Below are positions 42,622 through 51,992 of a stretch of 64,000 nt of DNA, piece after piece. The notes below the pieces were generated by a model, which made no database searches, had not been told where the DNA came from, and was given only the letters and a program-made list of their open reading frames with translations. The position numbers and the translations under genes were made by a program. Source of the stretch: Pedobacter psychrodurus (GTDB taxonomy: Bacteria; Bacteroidota; Bacteroidia; Sphingobacteriales; Sphingobacteriaceae). Position 1 is the first letter of the stretch, and the number at the start of each line of letters is the position of its first letter. Location of the stretch: assembly GCF_004331735.1 (NCBI RefSeq), contig NZ_SJSO01000005.1, positions 1 through 64,000 on the forward strand, read 5' to 3'.

Positions 42622-44406
42622 TCAGTTTTTTTCTCTCCGTGCTTTCCTTGCTGCTTTTCTATCTGCCCGCTTCTGCTCCCTTATTTTTTTTGCGACTACT
42701 TTTTGTTGTTTTACAGGATTCTTTTCGGGCACTACGCTAACGCCTACAATATCCTTTATGCCCACAAAAACGGTCTTCCACATCAAATTAAAAAAAGATG
42801 CCGAATTAATCCTCGTATTGGTCATGCTAGCAGTTCTTAGGGCCTCACTCTTTTGTGGGTTTTCATTTTTAACTAAAATGGCATTGGCCAAAAAAGATAA
42901 AAATCCCTTTGTCTTGGTTCCTTCCCCATCAATATTGTCCGATAAGAGTTTTACTTTTAAGTTGGTGTATAGCATATTCATAGAACCTGCTGCTGATCTT
43001 AAATTTCCATTGGCCTTGAAATCGATATGTTGTATGTCTCCGCTTTCTATTTCTACTAAACCCAGCGCTTTAGATAATGGATTTAGGTTTTTCATGTCAA
43101 ATTTGCCCAAACTCCCACTGTAGGTAAAAGCCCCGTTGTTATCGGTAAGGTTGAAATCGATTTTTACGTTCAGCTTTCCTGTGCCCATTAAAAGAGTGTT
43201 TAAGTCCGCCAAAGCGTGGTTCTTTTTGCTCAGTTGTAAACTATCGTTGGTTACATTCAAAATATTTCCGGTTACAGCTTTAAAATCAACCGATCCAATT
43301 TTTTTACTGGCGGGGTTAAATTCAGCATATTTTACGTTAACGTTCCTCAATTTTACCGTATCCATCAGGATAGGCATATTTAACCTTTTCAGTGCCAGAT
43401 GCGGGTAGTTTCGGCCTTTATCAAAGCCTGGAGGTGGCGATTCGCGGCTCATAAAAACCTCTACAGTTGCCGGGCCAATCCTCAACGATTTCGCATGTAA
43501 TTTCTGGTCGGTATTTAAACCGATAAAATCGACCCCATTAAATTCTATTTTATCAAAACTGAGGTTATACCGGTCTTTCTGAATCTTGTATTTTCTGGCA
43601 AAAGTAAGTTCATCGTACAATGGGGTAAGTTTAAATCCTTTAACCGTTATTTTTTTTGATGCGGTAGAACCTTTAACGGTATCCACCTTCATAGCATACA
43701 TTTTATCTTTCATTACCGATTTATAACCAGCAATTTGAAAAGATGCATCTTTTGTATAGTAAAACCTTGTGGTATCATTTTCCGAAAGCGAATCCAATAA
43801 GAAATCGTTAATGGTAATATCGAGATGTTTAATCGAGTTTTTGGTTTTTTTTGCTGCGGTTTTGTTGATATAGTCGAAATCTGCATCTACAATTTTTATG
43901 CGTTTAACATGTACGGATTTAAAAGTTTTGGAAATTTGCTCATAAAGTGATTTTTCATCTTTTATGGTATCTGGTTTCTTGACTACTTTATTAAAAATCA
44001 TATTGATAGATGGCTTTTGCAGAAGGATTTCGCTTACATCTACCCGTTTTTTAAAATAAGCTGTTAATATGCCAACCCTGCTGATCTGCAGTTTCTTCAA
44101 TTTCAGTTCGAAGGTATGGGCTGGCGCCAGTTGTTTTTTCTTTAGGCTGTCAAACACGGCGCTGTCTGGCGTTAAGGTAACATCACGTAGCGCTAAACTT
44201 CCGGTAATTACATTTAGGTTAATGCTTTTAAAATCTATACGGTATAGGTGATGGGAGCCATTATAAACCCCGGCCTTAATTTTTTCGGTCAATATAGGTT
44301 TCCAACGGGCACTTAAAAACATCGCACCAAATGCTACAATTAATACCAGTATGCCGAATATGCTTCCTATCCAGGTCCAAATTTTGTTTTTATGCTGAGC
44401 TGTCAT
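42622..44406 (-). CDS. AsmA-like envelope protein, copy 2
   Basis: 594 residues with membrane helix at about 11-31, a beta-rich periplasmic body and a Lys/Arg tail (REQKRADRKAARKARR). It shares WKPILTEKIKAGVYNGSHHLYRIDFKSI and KGFLSFLANAILVKNENP with its neighbour, so the two are tandem paralogues, though clearly diverged. The 68-bp gap and same strand suggest co-transcription. Substrate and partners unknown. Confidence 0.65.
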   Translation of the reverse strand: MTAQHKNKIWTWIGSIFGILVLIVAFGAMFLSARWKPILTEKIKAGVYNGSHHLYRIDFKSINLNVITGSLALRDVTLTPDSAVFDSLKKKQLAPAHTFELKLKKLQISRVGILTAYFKKRVDVSEILLQKPSINMIFNKVVKKPDTIKDEKSLYEQISKTFKSVHVKRIKIVDADFDYINKTAAKKTKNSIKHLDITINDFLLDSLSENDTTRFYYTKDASFQIAGYKSVMKDKMYAMKVDTVKGSTASKKITVKGFKLTPLYDELTFARKYKIQKDRYNLSFDKIEFNGVDFIGLNTDQKLHAKSLRIGPATVEVFMSRESPPPGFDKGRNYPHLALKRLNMPILMDTVKLRNVNVKYAEFNPASKKIGSVDFKAVTGNILNVTNDSLQLSKKNHALADLNTLLMGTGKLNVKIDFNLTDNNGAFTYSGSLGKFDMKNLNPLSKALGLVEIESGDIQHIDFKANGNLRSAAGSMNMLYTNLKVKLLSDNIDGEGTKTKGFLSFLANAILVKNENPQKSEALRTASMTNTRINSASFFNLMWKTVFVGIKDIVGVSVVPEKNPVKQQKVVAKKIREQKRADRKAARKARREKN

Positions 44407-44575
44407 TTATTATGGCTTATCGATATGTAACAGATGAAGGATAGAAAGGTTTTTCTCCGCTCATCGTCATTATAAGGAGGAACGACAAAGCAATCTTAAT
44501 GCACAGGATTATGAATAACTAAAGTTAACTTCTTGTTATGCAAATGGGTTGTCTTTTGAGTTTATTAAACAGAAA

Positions 44576-44848
44576 GTTTTTTGGAGCGCGAGGGCAGTAC
44601 AAGAAACATCATTTGTTCCTTTGCTGCGCTTGTACGCTTCGGCCGTCGTACCTCCGGGCCTGCAGGGTACCGCTTCGCCAAGGGCTAGATGGGTTAGGAC
44701 GGTGACACGGAAAACCCCCTCATAGTAGTAAGAACAGATGTAACCTAAACCCGACCGTAGCGGGATGCCCACAATTTTTCAATTGGGGCAGAAGCGGGGG
44801 CGGGGCTGCAACCATCCACTGGCACTGAACTGTACATTTCCAAAAACC
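44576..44848 (-). repeat. Repeat family R4, copy 3
   Basis: Reverse complement relative of the 24849 element: GGAGCGC, GTACAAGAAAC, GTACGCTTCGGCCGTCGTACC, TGCAGGGTACCGCTTCGCC and AAACCCGACCGTAGCGGGAT correspond in order to blocks of copies 1 and 2. Confidence 0.8.
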
Positions 44849-44910
44849 TTTTACTTGATTGTAAGCATTGGGCGGTTCTATGGCACTAATCACATTTTTT
44901 ATTAAAATAG

Positions 44911-45185
44911 CTTTTTGGAGCGCAAGGGCATTACAAGAAACATTATTTGTTCCTTTGCTACGCTTGTACGCTTCGGCCGTCGTACCTCCGGGCCTGCAGG
45001 GTACCGCTTCGCCAAGGGCTAGATGGGTTAGGATGGTGGCATGGAAAACCCCTCATAGTAGCAAGAACAGCTGTAATCTAAACCCGACCTTAGCGGGATG
45101 CCACGATTTTTTCAATTGGGGCAGAAGCGGGGGCGAGGCTGCAGCCCGCCATTGGCACCGAAGCCTACATTTCCAAAAATTTTTG
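44911..45185 (-). repeat. Repeat family R4, copy 4
   Basis: Near-identical to copy 3 about 333 bp downstream of it (GTACGCTTCGGCCGTCGTACC, AAGGGCTAGATGGGTTAGGA shared exactly), implying recent duplication or gene conversion between the pair. Confidence 0.85.
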
Positions 45186-45329
45186 ATTTCTCTTAATAAT
45201 AAATCATATACGGACTAATCTTAATGCTGTTGTTTTAACCCATGGTTTACGATTGCTTTGTGTCTCTCAATGACGTGAAAGGTCGAAGGATCATAATCGT
45301 ACTGTAAACATTTAAACAAAATATGTCAA

Positions 45330-45362
45330 TTTGTCACTTTTAATTTTATTTATGTATTTTTG
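45330..45362 (+). promoter_or_regulatory. miaB promoter
   Basis: -33 TTTG (45330-45333), 21-bp spacer, -7 TATTTTTG (45355-45362), 24 bp before the ATG. Confidence 0.6.
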
Positions 45363-45386
45363 CAATCCCCAAAATGTTTTTAAATA

Positions 45387-46805
45387 ATGATTGATTTACA
45401 AGTACAGGATAAGACGCACGATGAAGCAAAGCAAGGTGAAGCTTTAATTTTAGATACACCAATTAAAGCCGATGCCCGTAAATTATATATCGAAAGTTAT
45501 GGTTGTGCAATGAATTTTGCTGATAGTGAAATTGTTGCTTCTATTTTATCTGAAACTGGATTTGAAACTACAGGGGATTATCACCAGGCTGATGTAATCT
45601 TCATTAATACCTGCTCTATCCGCGAAAACGCAGAAACCAGAGTTAGAAACCGCTTATCGCAGTTCGGTGTCGAAAAACGCCGTAACCCGAAATTAATCGT
45701 TGGGGTTTTGGGCTGTATGGCTGAGCGTTTAAAATCTAAGTTTTTAGAAGAAGAACGTTTGGTTGATGTAGTAGTTGGTCCCGATGCTTACCGCGATCTG
45801 CCTAACTTAATTGAGCAGGTAGAAAGTGGGCATAAAGCAGTTAATGTTTTATTATCCCGCGAAGAAACTTATGCGGATATCAGTCCGGTAAGGTTAAACA
45901 GCAACGGAATTACCGCCTTTATTTCCATTACACGTGGTTGTAATAACATGTGTTCTTTCTGTGTGGTTCCTTTTACCCGTGGCCGCGAACGTAGCCGCGA
46001 TGCCCACTCTATTATAGAAGAAGCAAAAGGTTTATTTGAAGCCGGTTATCGTGAGGTTACGCTTTTAGGTCAAAACGTAGATTCATACACTTGGACATCG
46101 GAAGATGGAACAGAAACCGTAAATTTTGCGCAGCTTTTGGAGCAAACGGCATTGATTAGTCCTGATTTAAGGGTGCGTTTTTCTACTTCACATCCAAAAG
46201 ATATTACCGACGAAGTTTTACATACCATTGCTAAATACGATAACATTTGTAATTATATCCACTTGCCTGTTCAATCAGGTAATACCCGCGTATTGGAGTT
46301 GATGAATCGGACTTATACCCGCGAATGGTATATTAATCGTATTGATGCCATTCGCAACATTATTCCTGGTTGTGCAATTTCTACCGATATCATCGCTGGT
46401 TTCTGCACAGAAACAGAAGAAGAGCATGCAGAAACCCTGAGCATGATGGATTATGTAGCTTATGATTTTGCTTATAACTTCACCTACTCTGAAAGACCAG
46501 GAACTTTAGCTGCCCGTAAATTGGAAGATGATATTCCTGAAGAAGTGAAGAAACGGCGTTTGGCTGAGATTTTAGCTAAACAACAGGCACATTCATTGAT
46601 GCGGTTACAAGAATGGGTGGGTAAAACCGTTCGTGTTTTGATTGAAGGCACATCAAAAAAATCTGATCTGGATTATTGCGGAAGAGGAGATAGCGGAGCC
46701 ATGGCCATTTTTCCTGCAATTGAAGGCGTTAAGCCGGGCGAATATGCAAATGTATTTATAGAAAAATGTACATCAGCTACGTTAATTGGTAAAATAGTAT
46801 CATAA
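45387..46805 (+). CDS. miaB: tRNA-2-methylthio-N6-dimethylallyladenosine synthase
   Basis: 472 residues. N-terminal UPF0004 domain with three cluster cysteines ([23 protein letters not shown]), radical SAM domain with Cys185-x3-Cys189-x2-Cys192 ([10 protein letters not shown]), and a C-terminal TRAM domain (about 410-470). It uses two 4Fe-4S clusters to add a methylthio group to i6A37 of tRNAs. RGRERSRD and LGQNVDSY are MiaB rather than RimO features. Confidence 0.95.
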   Translation: MIDLQVQDKTHDEAKQGEALILDTPIKADARKLYIESYGCAMNFADSEIVASILSETGFETTGDYHQADVIFINTCSIRENAETRVRNRLSQFGVEKRRNPKLIVGVLGCMAERLKSKFLEEERLVDVVVGPDAYRDLPNLIEQVESGHKAVNVLLSREETYADISPVRLNSNGITAFISITRGCNNMCSFCVVPFTRGRERSRDAHSIIEEAKGLFEAGYREVTLLGQNVDSYTWTSEDGTETVNFAQLLEQTALISPDLRVRFSTSHPKDITDEVLHTIAKYDNICNYIHLPVQSGNTRVLELMNRTYTREWYINRIDAIRNIIPGCAISTDIIAGFCTETEEEHAETLSMMDYVAYDFAYNFTYSERPGTLAARKLEDDIPEEVKKRRLAEILAKQQAHSLMRLQEWVGKTVRVLIEGTSKKSDLDYCGRGDSGAMAIFPAIEGVKPGEYANVFIEKCTSATLIGKIVS

Positions 46806-46810
46806 AATCC

Positions 46811-46919
46811 CGTCATGCTGAACCTGTTTTACAAGTAGAAGTAGTATTTTAATTGTCTTGTAGCTACTACGTGGTCAGCATCTTAACTAGAAAGACTCTG
46901 AAACAAGTTCAGCGTGACG
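46811..46919. repeat. Inverted repeat CGTCATGCTGAAC ... GTTCAGCGTGACG
   Basis: CGTCATGCTGAACCTGTTT (46811-46829) faces AAACAAGTTCAGCGTGACG (46901-46919), two mismatches over 19 bp. Lies between miaB and the activator gene and could form a long hairpin in a joint transcript. Confidence 0.65.
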
Positions 46920-46937
46920 TAACTTTAGAAAGAATAA

Positions 46938-48182
46938 ATGGATACACAAAATATTAAACAACGGTTCGGTATTATTGGCAACTCGCCATTGCTTAACCGT
47001 GCTATCGATATTGCAAGCCAGGTATCACCAACTGATATGTCGGTGTTAATAACAGGCGAAAGTGGTAGTGGTAAAGAGGTGTTCTCACAGATTATCCATC
47101 AAATGAGTGCCCGTAAACACGGTGCTTTTATTGCTGTAAACTGTGGTGCCATTCCCGAAGGAACCATTGATTCAGAATTGTTTGGTCACGAGAAAGGATC
47201 TTTTACTGGCGCACACGAGGCACGTAAAGGATACTTTGAGGTAGCAAACGGCGGAACCATTTTTTTAGACGAGGTTGCTGAACTGCCTTTGGGCACACAG
47301 GCACGTTTACTGCGTATTTTAGAAAGTGGCGAATACTTACGCGTGGGCTCGTCTAAAGTTCAGAAAACAGATGTCCGCATTATTGCTGCAACCAATGTTG
47401 ATGTGTATAACCGCGTAAAAAATGGAAAATTCCGCGAAGATTTATATTATAGGTTAAATACTGTTCCATTGCGCATACCAGCTTTGCAAGAGCGTAAAGA
47501 AGATATTTATTTATTATTCAGAAAATTCTCTGCCGATTTTAGTGATAAATACCGTAGTCCGGCATTGCACCTGGAGCCAGATGCCATTCAGATCTTAACC
47601 AATTACAGCTGGCCGGGTAATGTTCGCCAGTTAAAAAATATTGCCGAACAGATCTGTGTATTGGAAAAAGACCGTAATGTAACCGGACAGGCTATTTTAA
47701 ACTACATCCCGAATGAAGCAGGAAGTAACCTGCCAATGACGATTAATTCTCAGTCGAAAGAAGATTTTACAGAAAGAGATATTTTGTACAAGGTACTTTT
47801 CGATATGAAAAAGGATATGGTTGAACTCAAAAAACTAGTTGCCGAAATTATTCAGCACGGTGGAAATACCGCAACTGTTTTGGCAGATAACCCACAATAC
47901 ATCAATCAGCTGTATCGTGATGTAGAATTGCCTGCAGGGCAGGAACATGCCTTTACCATTCAGCAACCTGCACCAAGCAATAATAATATCAACAACAATA
48001 ATGCAGATTATTTTGCGCACGAGGCTGAAGAGGTAGAAGAATCTTTGTCGTTAGTGGATAAAGAATCTGACTTGATTAAAAAAGCATTAAAAAAACACAA
48101 AGGTAAACGTAAGTTCGCTGCGCAAGAATTAGGTATCTCCGAACGCACCTTGTACAGAAAAATTAAAGAATTAAATTTATAG
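46938..48182 (+). CDS. Sigma54-dependent transcriptional activator without receiver
   Basis: 414 residues. The AAA+ domain starts almost at the N-terminus: Walker A GESGSGKE (40-47), sigma54-contacting loop GSFTGA (87-92; GAFTGA is usual), Walker B region GTIFLDEVAELPL and RLRIP-like arginine finger. A low-complexity Asn-rich linker (NNNINNNNADYF) precedes a Fis-type helix-turn-helix (KRKFAAQELGISERTLYRKIKEL). No sensory domain, so it may be constitutively active or controlled by level. Followed 50 bp later by lptE. Confidence 0.92.
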   Translation: MDTQNIKQRFGIIGNSPLLNRAIDIASQVSPTDMSVLITGESGSGKEVFSQIIHQMSARKHGAFIAVNCGAIPEGTIDSELFGHEKGSFTGAHEARKGYFEVANGGTIFLDEVAELPLGTQARLLRILESGEYLRVGSSKVQKTDVRIIAATNVDVYNRVKNGKFREDLYYRLNTVPLRIPALQERKEDIYLLFRKFSADFSDKYRSPALHLEPDAIQILTNYSWPGNVRQLKNIAEQICVLEKDRNVTGQAILNYIPNEAGSNLPMTINSQSKEDFTERDILYKVLFDMKKDMVELKKLVAEIIQHGGNTATVLADNPQYINQLYRDVELPAGQEHAFTIQQPAPSNNNINNNNADYFAHEAEEVEESLSLVDKESDLIKKALKKHKGKRKFAAQELGISERTLYRKIKELNL

Positions 48183-48232
48183 CTTCATCACCTTTAAAAA
48201 CAATGAGCAATAAATTAATAATTATACAACTG

Positions 48233-48745
48233 ATGAAAATAAAAATATTTGCTTTAATTCTTGTTGCTTCAATATTGAGCGCGTGTTCTTATAAGTTCAG
48301 TGGGGCATCAACAACGGGGTTAAAAACGGTTGTTGTTCGCGTATTTGAAAATAATGCACCGTTGGTTGTGCCAACACTAAGTAATCAGATCACTGAATCA
48401 TTAAAAACCCGGATCCGCAATCAAACCAAATTGGTTATTTCTCCTACAGGTGAGGGTGATGCATCATTTGAGGGAAGAATAACGGGTTACGATATTAAAC
48501 CGGTTGCGCTTCAAAATAGCGCTACACCTACCTCAGGTGCAAACAGATTAACAATAACGGTTTCGGTAAAGTATAAGAATAATATAAAAGAACACGAAAA
48601 AGAAAGCTTTGAAGAAAGCTTTACCAAATATTTCGATTTTCCGATAAGTGGAGCGCCTATTCAAACATTACTGCCTGGTGCTATTGAAAACATTAACAGA
48701 CAATTATCGGAAGATATTTTTAACCGTGCATTTGCGCAGTGGTAA
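48233..48745 (+). CDS. lptE: LptE-like LPS assembly lipoprotein
   Basis: 170 residues from the ATG at 48233, which opens a lipoprotein signal (FALILVASILSAC, Cys18); an in-frame ATG at 48203 is less suitable. VVRVFENNAPLVVPTLSNQITESLKTRI and FEGRITGYDIKPVALQ match the Bacteroidota LptE family. LptE plugs the LptD barrel and helps insert LPS in the outer membrane. Consistent with the lpx operon elsewhere in the window. Confidence 0.88.
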   Translation: MKIKIFALILVASILSACSYKFSGASTTGLKTVVVRVFENNAPLVVPTLSNQITESLKTRIRNQTKLVISPTGEGDASFEGRITGYDIKPVALQNSATPTSGANRLTITVSVKYKNNIKEHEKESFEESFTKYFDFPISGAPIQTLLPGAIENINRQLSEDIFNRAFAQW

Positions 48746-48819
48746 ATAAAGCAGGATTCTAAAAGACAAAATTTTCAAAACCCGTCTACATTTTTTTAAC
48801 TTAGCGGCAAACCTCGATA

Positions 48820-49875
48820 ATGGATAACAAAAAGCTACTGGCAGATTTACTTGCGCAACCTGGAAAGGTTGGACCAGAGCATGTATCCATGTTGCAGGAA
48901 ATGGTGCAGCAATTTCCATATGCTCAGCCCATCCATTTACTGTTGGCTAAGGCTAATCCATCAGCAGTGCCGAAGGCAGCACTCTATAGCCAAGGGCATG
49001 TATTGTTCCATGTATTAAATATGGTTTCAGTCCGAGAGACAGAGCAGGAAGAGGAAACAGAAATTAATGAAGTAGTTACTGATACACAGGATGAACAGGA
49101 GGTTTTTGAAGAAATAAGTGAATTTACAGAAGATGTCCATTCATCTATAAATCAAACAGCAAACGTAGAAACGCCAAATAACCTGCCAGGTATTGATAGT
49201 CATTTAATGGACTTACCTGCCGATGACGATTCTTTTATTGAAAGTATAGCCGCTACCGATTTCTTTGCCTTTGAGCAGAAATTAAGTACAGATGTAGTTG
49301 CAACCGTTCCAGAGATTGAAACTGTAGTTCCGGACGAACCTGAAAGGAATTTTGTTTCGCAATATAACGACGATAAGCTTCCGTACACGTTTTTATGGTG
49401 GTTGGCTAAAACCCGTAAAGAGCACGAACAGATTTTTCAACCTTATGCTCACCCTAACGCCGCTAAGGTAAAACCACAGCCACAAAATAACCAACAACAA
49501 GAAAGAGCTGAGTTTCAACAACAGTATGTTGAGCATATCTTTCATATTCAAACTCCTTTCGAAGTAGCCGATCATTTAGCTGAATATCCTTCTGCCGAAA
49601 TTAAAGATGCAAAGGGCGCTGAAATTATAGAGAAATTCTTAAAAGAAGATCCAACAATTAAGCCTCCAAAGCCTGAACAGATAGATAATGAAAATAAGGC
49701 AAAGAAAAGCGCAGAAGACAATTACGACCTTGTTTCGGAGACTTTAGCTAAAATTTATATTGAGCAAATGCTTTATCACAAAGCCATAGATACTTATAAA
49801 AAATTAAGTTTGAAATATCCGGAAAAAAGCCGTTACTTTGCCGACCTTATCCAATCTATAGAAAAGAAATTTTAA
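48820..49875 (+). CDS. Hypothetical protein with acidic middle and TPR-like C-terminus
   Basis: 351 residues, no signal peptide. The N-terminus (KLLADLLAQPGKVGPEHVSMLQEMVQQFPYAQPIHLLLAKA) is helical and typical of hypothetical proteins found before secG in Bacteroidota. The middle (about 75-200) is strongly acidic and low complexity. The C-terminus (SETLAKIYIEQMLYHKAIDTYKKLSLKYPEKSRYFADLI) looks like one tetratricopeptide unit. Probably a cytoplasmic scaffold; function unknown. 15 bp before secG. Confidence 0.75.
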   Translation: MDNKKLLADLLAQPGKVGPEHVSMLQEMVQQFPYAQPIHLLLAKANPSAVPKAALYSQGHVLFHVLNMVSVRETEQEEETEINEVVTDTQDEQEVFEEISEFTEDVHSSINQTANVETPNNLPGIDSHLMDLPADDDSFIESIAATDFFAFEQKLSTDVVATVPEIETVVPDEPERNFVSQYNDDKLPYTFLWWLAKTRKEHEQIFQPYAHPNAAKVKPQPQNNQQQERAEFQQQYVEHIFHIQTPFEVADHLAEYPSAEIKDAKGAEIIEKFLKEDPTIKPPKPEQIDNENKAKKSAEDNYDLVSETLAKIYIEQMLYHKAIDTYKKLSLKYPEKSRYFADLIQSIEKKF

Positions 49876-49889
49876 AATATAATATTACC

Positions 49890-50252
49890 ATGGTAACCTT
49901 TTTAATCATTTTATTAATTATTGCGTGTGTAGCCTTAGGCTTGTTTGTTTTAGTACAAAATCCTAAAGGCGGAGGTTTAGCTACAGGCGGTGGCACCAGT
50001 AACATGTTTGGTGTACAACGTACTGGCGATGTTTTAGAAAAAGGATCATGGGTATTGTTAACCCTAATAGTAGTTTTAACCCTTGCAGTTACTACAATTG
50101 CTAAAACTAGCGGTGGTACTGCTGCAGTTGGAAACTCAGCTATTCAAGAGCGTTTAGATAAAACGCCGTCACCATCTCCACTTGGCGGAAATTTAAACAG
50201 CACTAAACCTGCAGCTTCGACTCCAGCTAAAACAGATTCTACAAAGAAATAA
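49890..50252 (+). CDS. secG: Preprotein translocase subunit SecG
   Basis: 120 residues. Two membrane helices (about 2-21 and 54-73) around the conserved VQNPKGGGLATGGGTSNMFGVQRTGDVLEKGSW loop, which is diagnostic. The C-terminal tail is Ser/Pro/Thr/Lys-rich. SecG assists SecA-driven export through SecYE. Probably co-transcribed with the preceding hypothetical gene. Confidence 0.95.
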   Translation: MVTFLIILLIIACVALGLFVLVQNPKGGGLATGGGTSNMFGVQRTGDVLEKGSWVLLTLIVVLTLAVTTIAKTSGGTAAVGNSAIQERLDKTPSPSPLGGNLNSTKPAASTPAKTDSTKK

Positions 50253-50348
50253 GTAATACTTACCGTATTTTATAAAGTTTTCCCCAAAAAGGAAAGCTTT
50301 TTTTTGTTTTAACATTCCGCAAAAAAATGGATCAATCACCTTTATCTC

Positions 50349-50366
50349 TTAACACACATTTAACAT
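50349..50366 (+). promoter_or_regulatory. Putative Pho box upstream of the PhoR-like kinase
   Basis: TTAACAC (50349-50355), 4 bp, TTAACAT (50360-50366): direct heptamers with 11-bp period, the geometry of PhoB/PhoP sites. A TAAATTG -7-like element follows at 50377-50383, 10 bp on, where the activator would replace the -33 contact. The kinase ATG is at 50387. Confidence 0.5.
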
Positions 50367-50386
50367 AAAAAGCTTTAAATTGCAAC

Positions 50387-51412
50387 ATGAAATTAAGTGT
50401 GCTGGTCCTATTTACTGCTCTCGCCGTTGGTCTTTCCATCGGGATGGTTAATTTTTATTTTCAGCATAGTCTGTATTACATGGCTATTTCTTTTGGTGTA
50501 TCCTTTCTGTGCAGTTTTTTGGTTTTTTATTATTTGCTGGAGAAATACATTTATACCAAAATTAAACTCATCTACAAACTCATCCATAACCTTAAATTAG
50601 GTAAAGATTTAAAAGATGCGCTTGGCGAGTATGTGAGTTCCGATCCGATTAATGATGTAGAGCAAGAAGTAAAGGAATGGGCGGGCGCGAAGAAAAAAGA
50701 AATAGATTTATTAAAAAAACAGGAACAGTTTAGAAGAGAGTTTCTTTCGAACGTTTCGCATGAGTTTAAAACACCACTTTTTGCCATTCAAGGTTATATT
50801 GAAACTTTACAAGACTGTTTGGTAGATGATCCGGATCAGGCTGTTTTATTTCTAAAAAAAGCAGAAAATAATGTAGAGCGCCTGAGTTATTTAATTAATG
50901 ATTTAGACGTTATTTCAAAGTTAGAAACGGGCGAATCGCCAATTAACTACCAAAAATTCGATTTTGTGCAGCTGGCGAAAGAGGTAATGGAAAACCTCGA
51001 AGACCGCGCAGAAGCAAAGAATATTAAACTCTTTTTTAAAGATAAGTATACTGCCATTACATTGGTTTCGGCCGACCGTGAAAAGATTAGGCAGGTATTA
51101 ATTAACTTAATGGTAAATAGTGTTAAGTACGGCATTGATGGAGGGGAGACGGCCATTAAGATTTTTGAGCTGCACGATCAGTTTTTGATAGAAGTTACCG
51201 ATAATGGCATTGGGATTGAAGAAAAACATTTATTACGCTTATTTGAACGTTTTTATCGCATCGATACCCACCGGGCGAGAGAAGTGGGAGGCACGGGTTT
51301 GGGCTTAGCCATTGTAAAACACATTTTAGAGGCACACCAACAGACTATTTCGGTCAGAAGTACGCCGGGTATAGGTACTACCTTTGCTTTTACGCTACAA
51401 AAAGGCGGGTAA
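50387..51412 (+). CDS. PhoR-like sensor histidine kinase
   Basis: 341 residues. Two membrane helices (about 4-20 and 30-51) with almost no periplasmic loop. A linker helix leads to HisKA with His125 ([23 protein letters not shown]), then the ATPase domain ([35 protein letters not shown]). Short-loop kinases of this style include PhoR, which senses phosphate through the Pst/PhoU system. The nearby PhoU-like and Pit genes and the shared upstream repeats support that role; the partner PhoB-type regulator is not adjacent. Confidence 0.88.
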   Translation: MKLSVLVLFTALAVGLSIGMVNFYFQHSLYYMAISFGVSFLCSFLVFYYLLEKYIYTKIKLIYKLIHNLKLGKDLKDALGEYVSSDPINDVEQEVKEWAGAKKKEIDLLKKQEQFRREFLSNVSHEFKTPLFAIQGYIETLQDCLVDDPDQAVLFLKKAENNVERLSYLINDLDVISKLETGESPINYQKFDFVQLAKEVMENLEDRAEAKNIKLFFKDKYTAITLVSADREKIRQVLINLMVNSVKYGIDGGETAIKIFELHDQFLIEVTDNGIGIEEKHLLRLFERFYRIDTHRAREVGGTGLGLAIVKHILEAHQQTISVRSTPGIGTTFAFTLQKGG

Positions 51413-51649
51413 CAATTGCCTTTACCACAGAGCACACAGAGAAGGTCACAAAGGGCACAAAGAAGTTGCTATGTTTTTGTGTCTCTATCCGTTTTTACCA
51501 TAAAGACAAGGGAGTATACAAAGAACCTTTATTTCTAATTCCTAGGTAAATGACTTACCAACCTTTCTATGATAATACGAATTGTTATTATGGATACCGA
51601 CAGGAAAATCAATCGATCAATGTTTTTCGGATGGCCGCTTACCCCAGTT

Positions 51650-51712
51650 CATAAACCCGATATAAGCGGCATCCCGATCTTTCATCGGATAAAGCGTTTA
51701 GCGGGACTGCCA
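51650..51712. repeat. Repeat family R6, copy 1
   Basis: AAACCCGATATAAGCGGCAT ... GATAAAGCGTTTAGCGGGAC; the reverse complement occurs at 53768-53827, so inverted copies flank the phoU-pit pair. The hairpin part is related to the core of R4. Confidence 0.7.
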
Positions 51713-51939
51713 TTGCCGAAGAAGAAGTTTCGCCGTTTTCCAAATCCTATTCATCACATCACGGCTAAAAAAGTGCAGTTACCGCTCGCATTGGTTGGTA
51801 TAATTAGCAAAATTTTCTTCTGAAGAATCAGCTACACTATTTTCTATGCCTTATTGATTCATTATCAAACACCTAAAAAATGTTGAAATGAACTCTGTAT
51901 GACGAAAGACCAATCGATTTCGTTAATATAATTAAGAAA

Positions 51940-51973
51940 TTAACATTAACTTAACATTGGGCTTGTAGCTTTG
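51940..51973 (+). promoter_or_regulatory. Putative Pho box and promoter of the phoU-pit operon
   Basis: TTAACAT (51940-51946), 4 bp, TTAACAT (51951-51957), an exact direct repeat at 11-bp period, then -7 TAGCTTTG (51966-51973) 8 bp later. No TTG at -33, as expected for an activator-dependent promoter. Nearly the same arrangement precedes the PhoR-like kinase. Confidence 0.55.
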
Positions 51974-51992
51974 CAACATATTAAAAATTAAC

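Larger units (their letters stand above)
44407..45386. other. 980-bp repeat-rich intergenic region
   Basis: No gene. Holds two direct copies of R4 in reverse orientation (44576-44848, 44911-45185), a short GTCATT-type repeat at 44465-44500 and 45265-45295, and the miaB promoter at 45330-45362. Short reading frames through the repeats are not credible genes. Confidence 0.7.
51413..51992. other. 580-bp intergenic region before phoU-like gene
   Basis: No gene. Contains a degenerate A/C-rich element (ACAGAGCACACAGAGAAGG, 51427-51445), the R6 repeat (about 51650-51712) and the putative Pho box and promoter at 51940-51973. Confidence 0.6.

Noticed and set aside
44536..45218. Reading frames of 78 (minus) and 116 (plus) codons in the R4 pair
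   Set aside because: Same reason: repeat-derived, no promoter, no domain, and unstable between copies.
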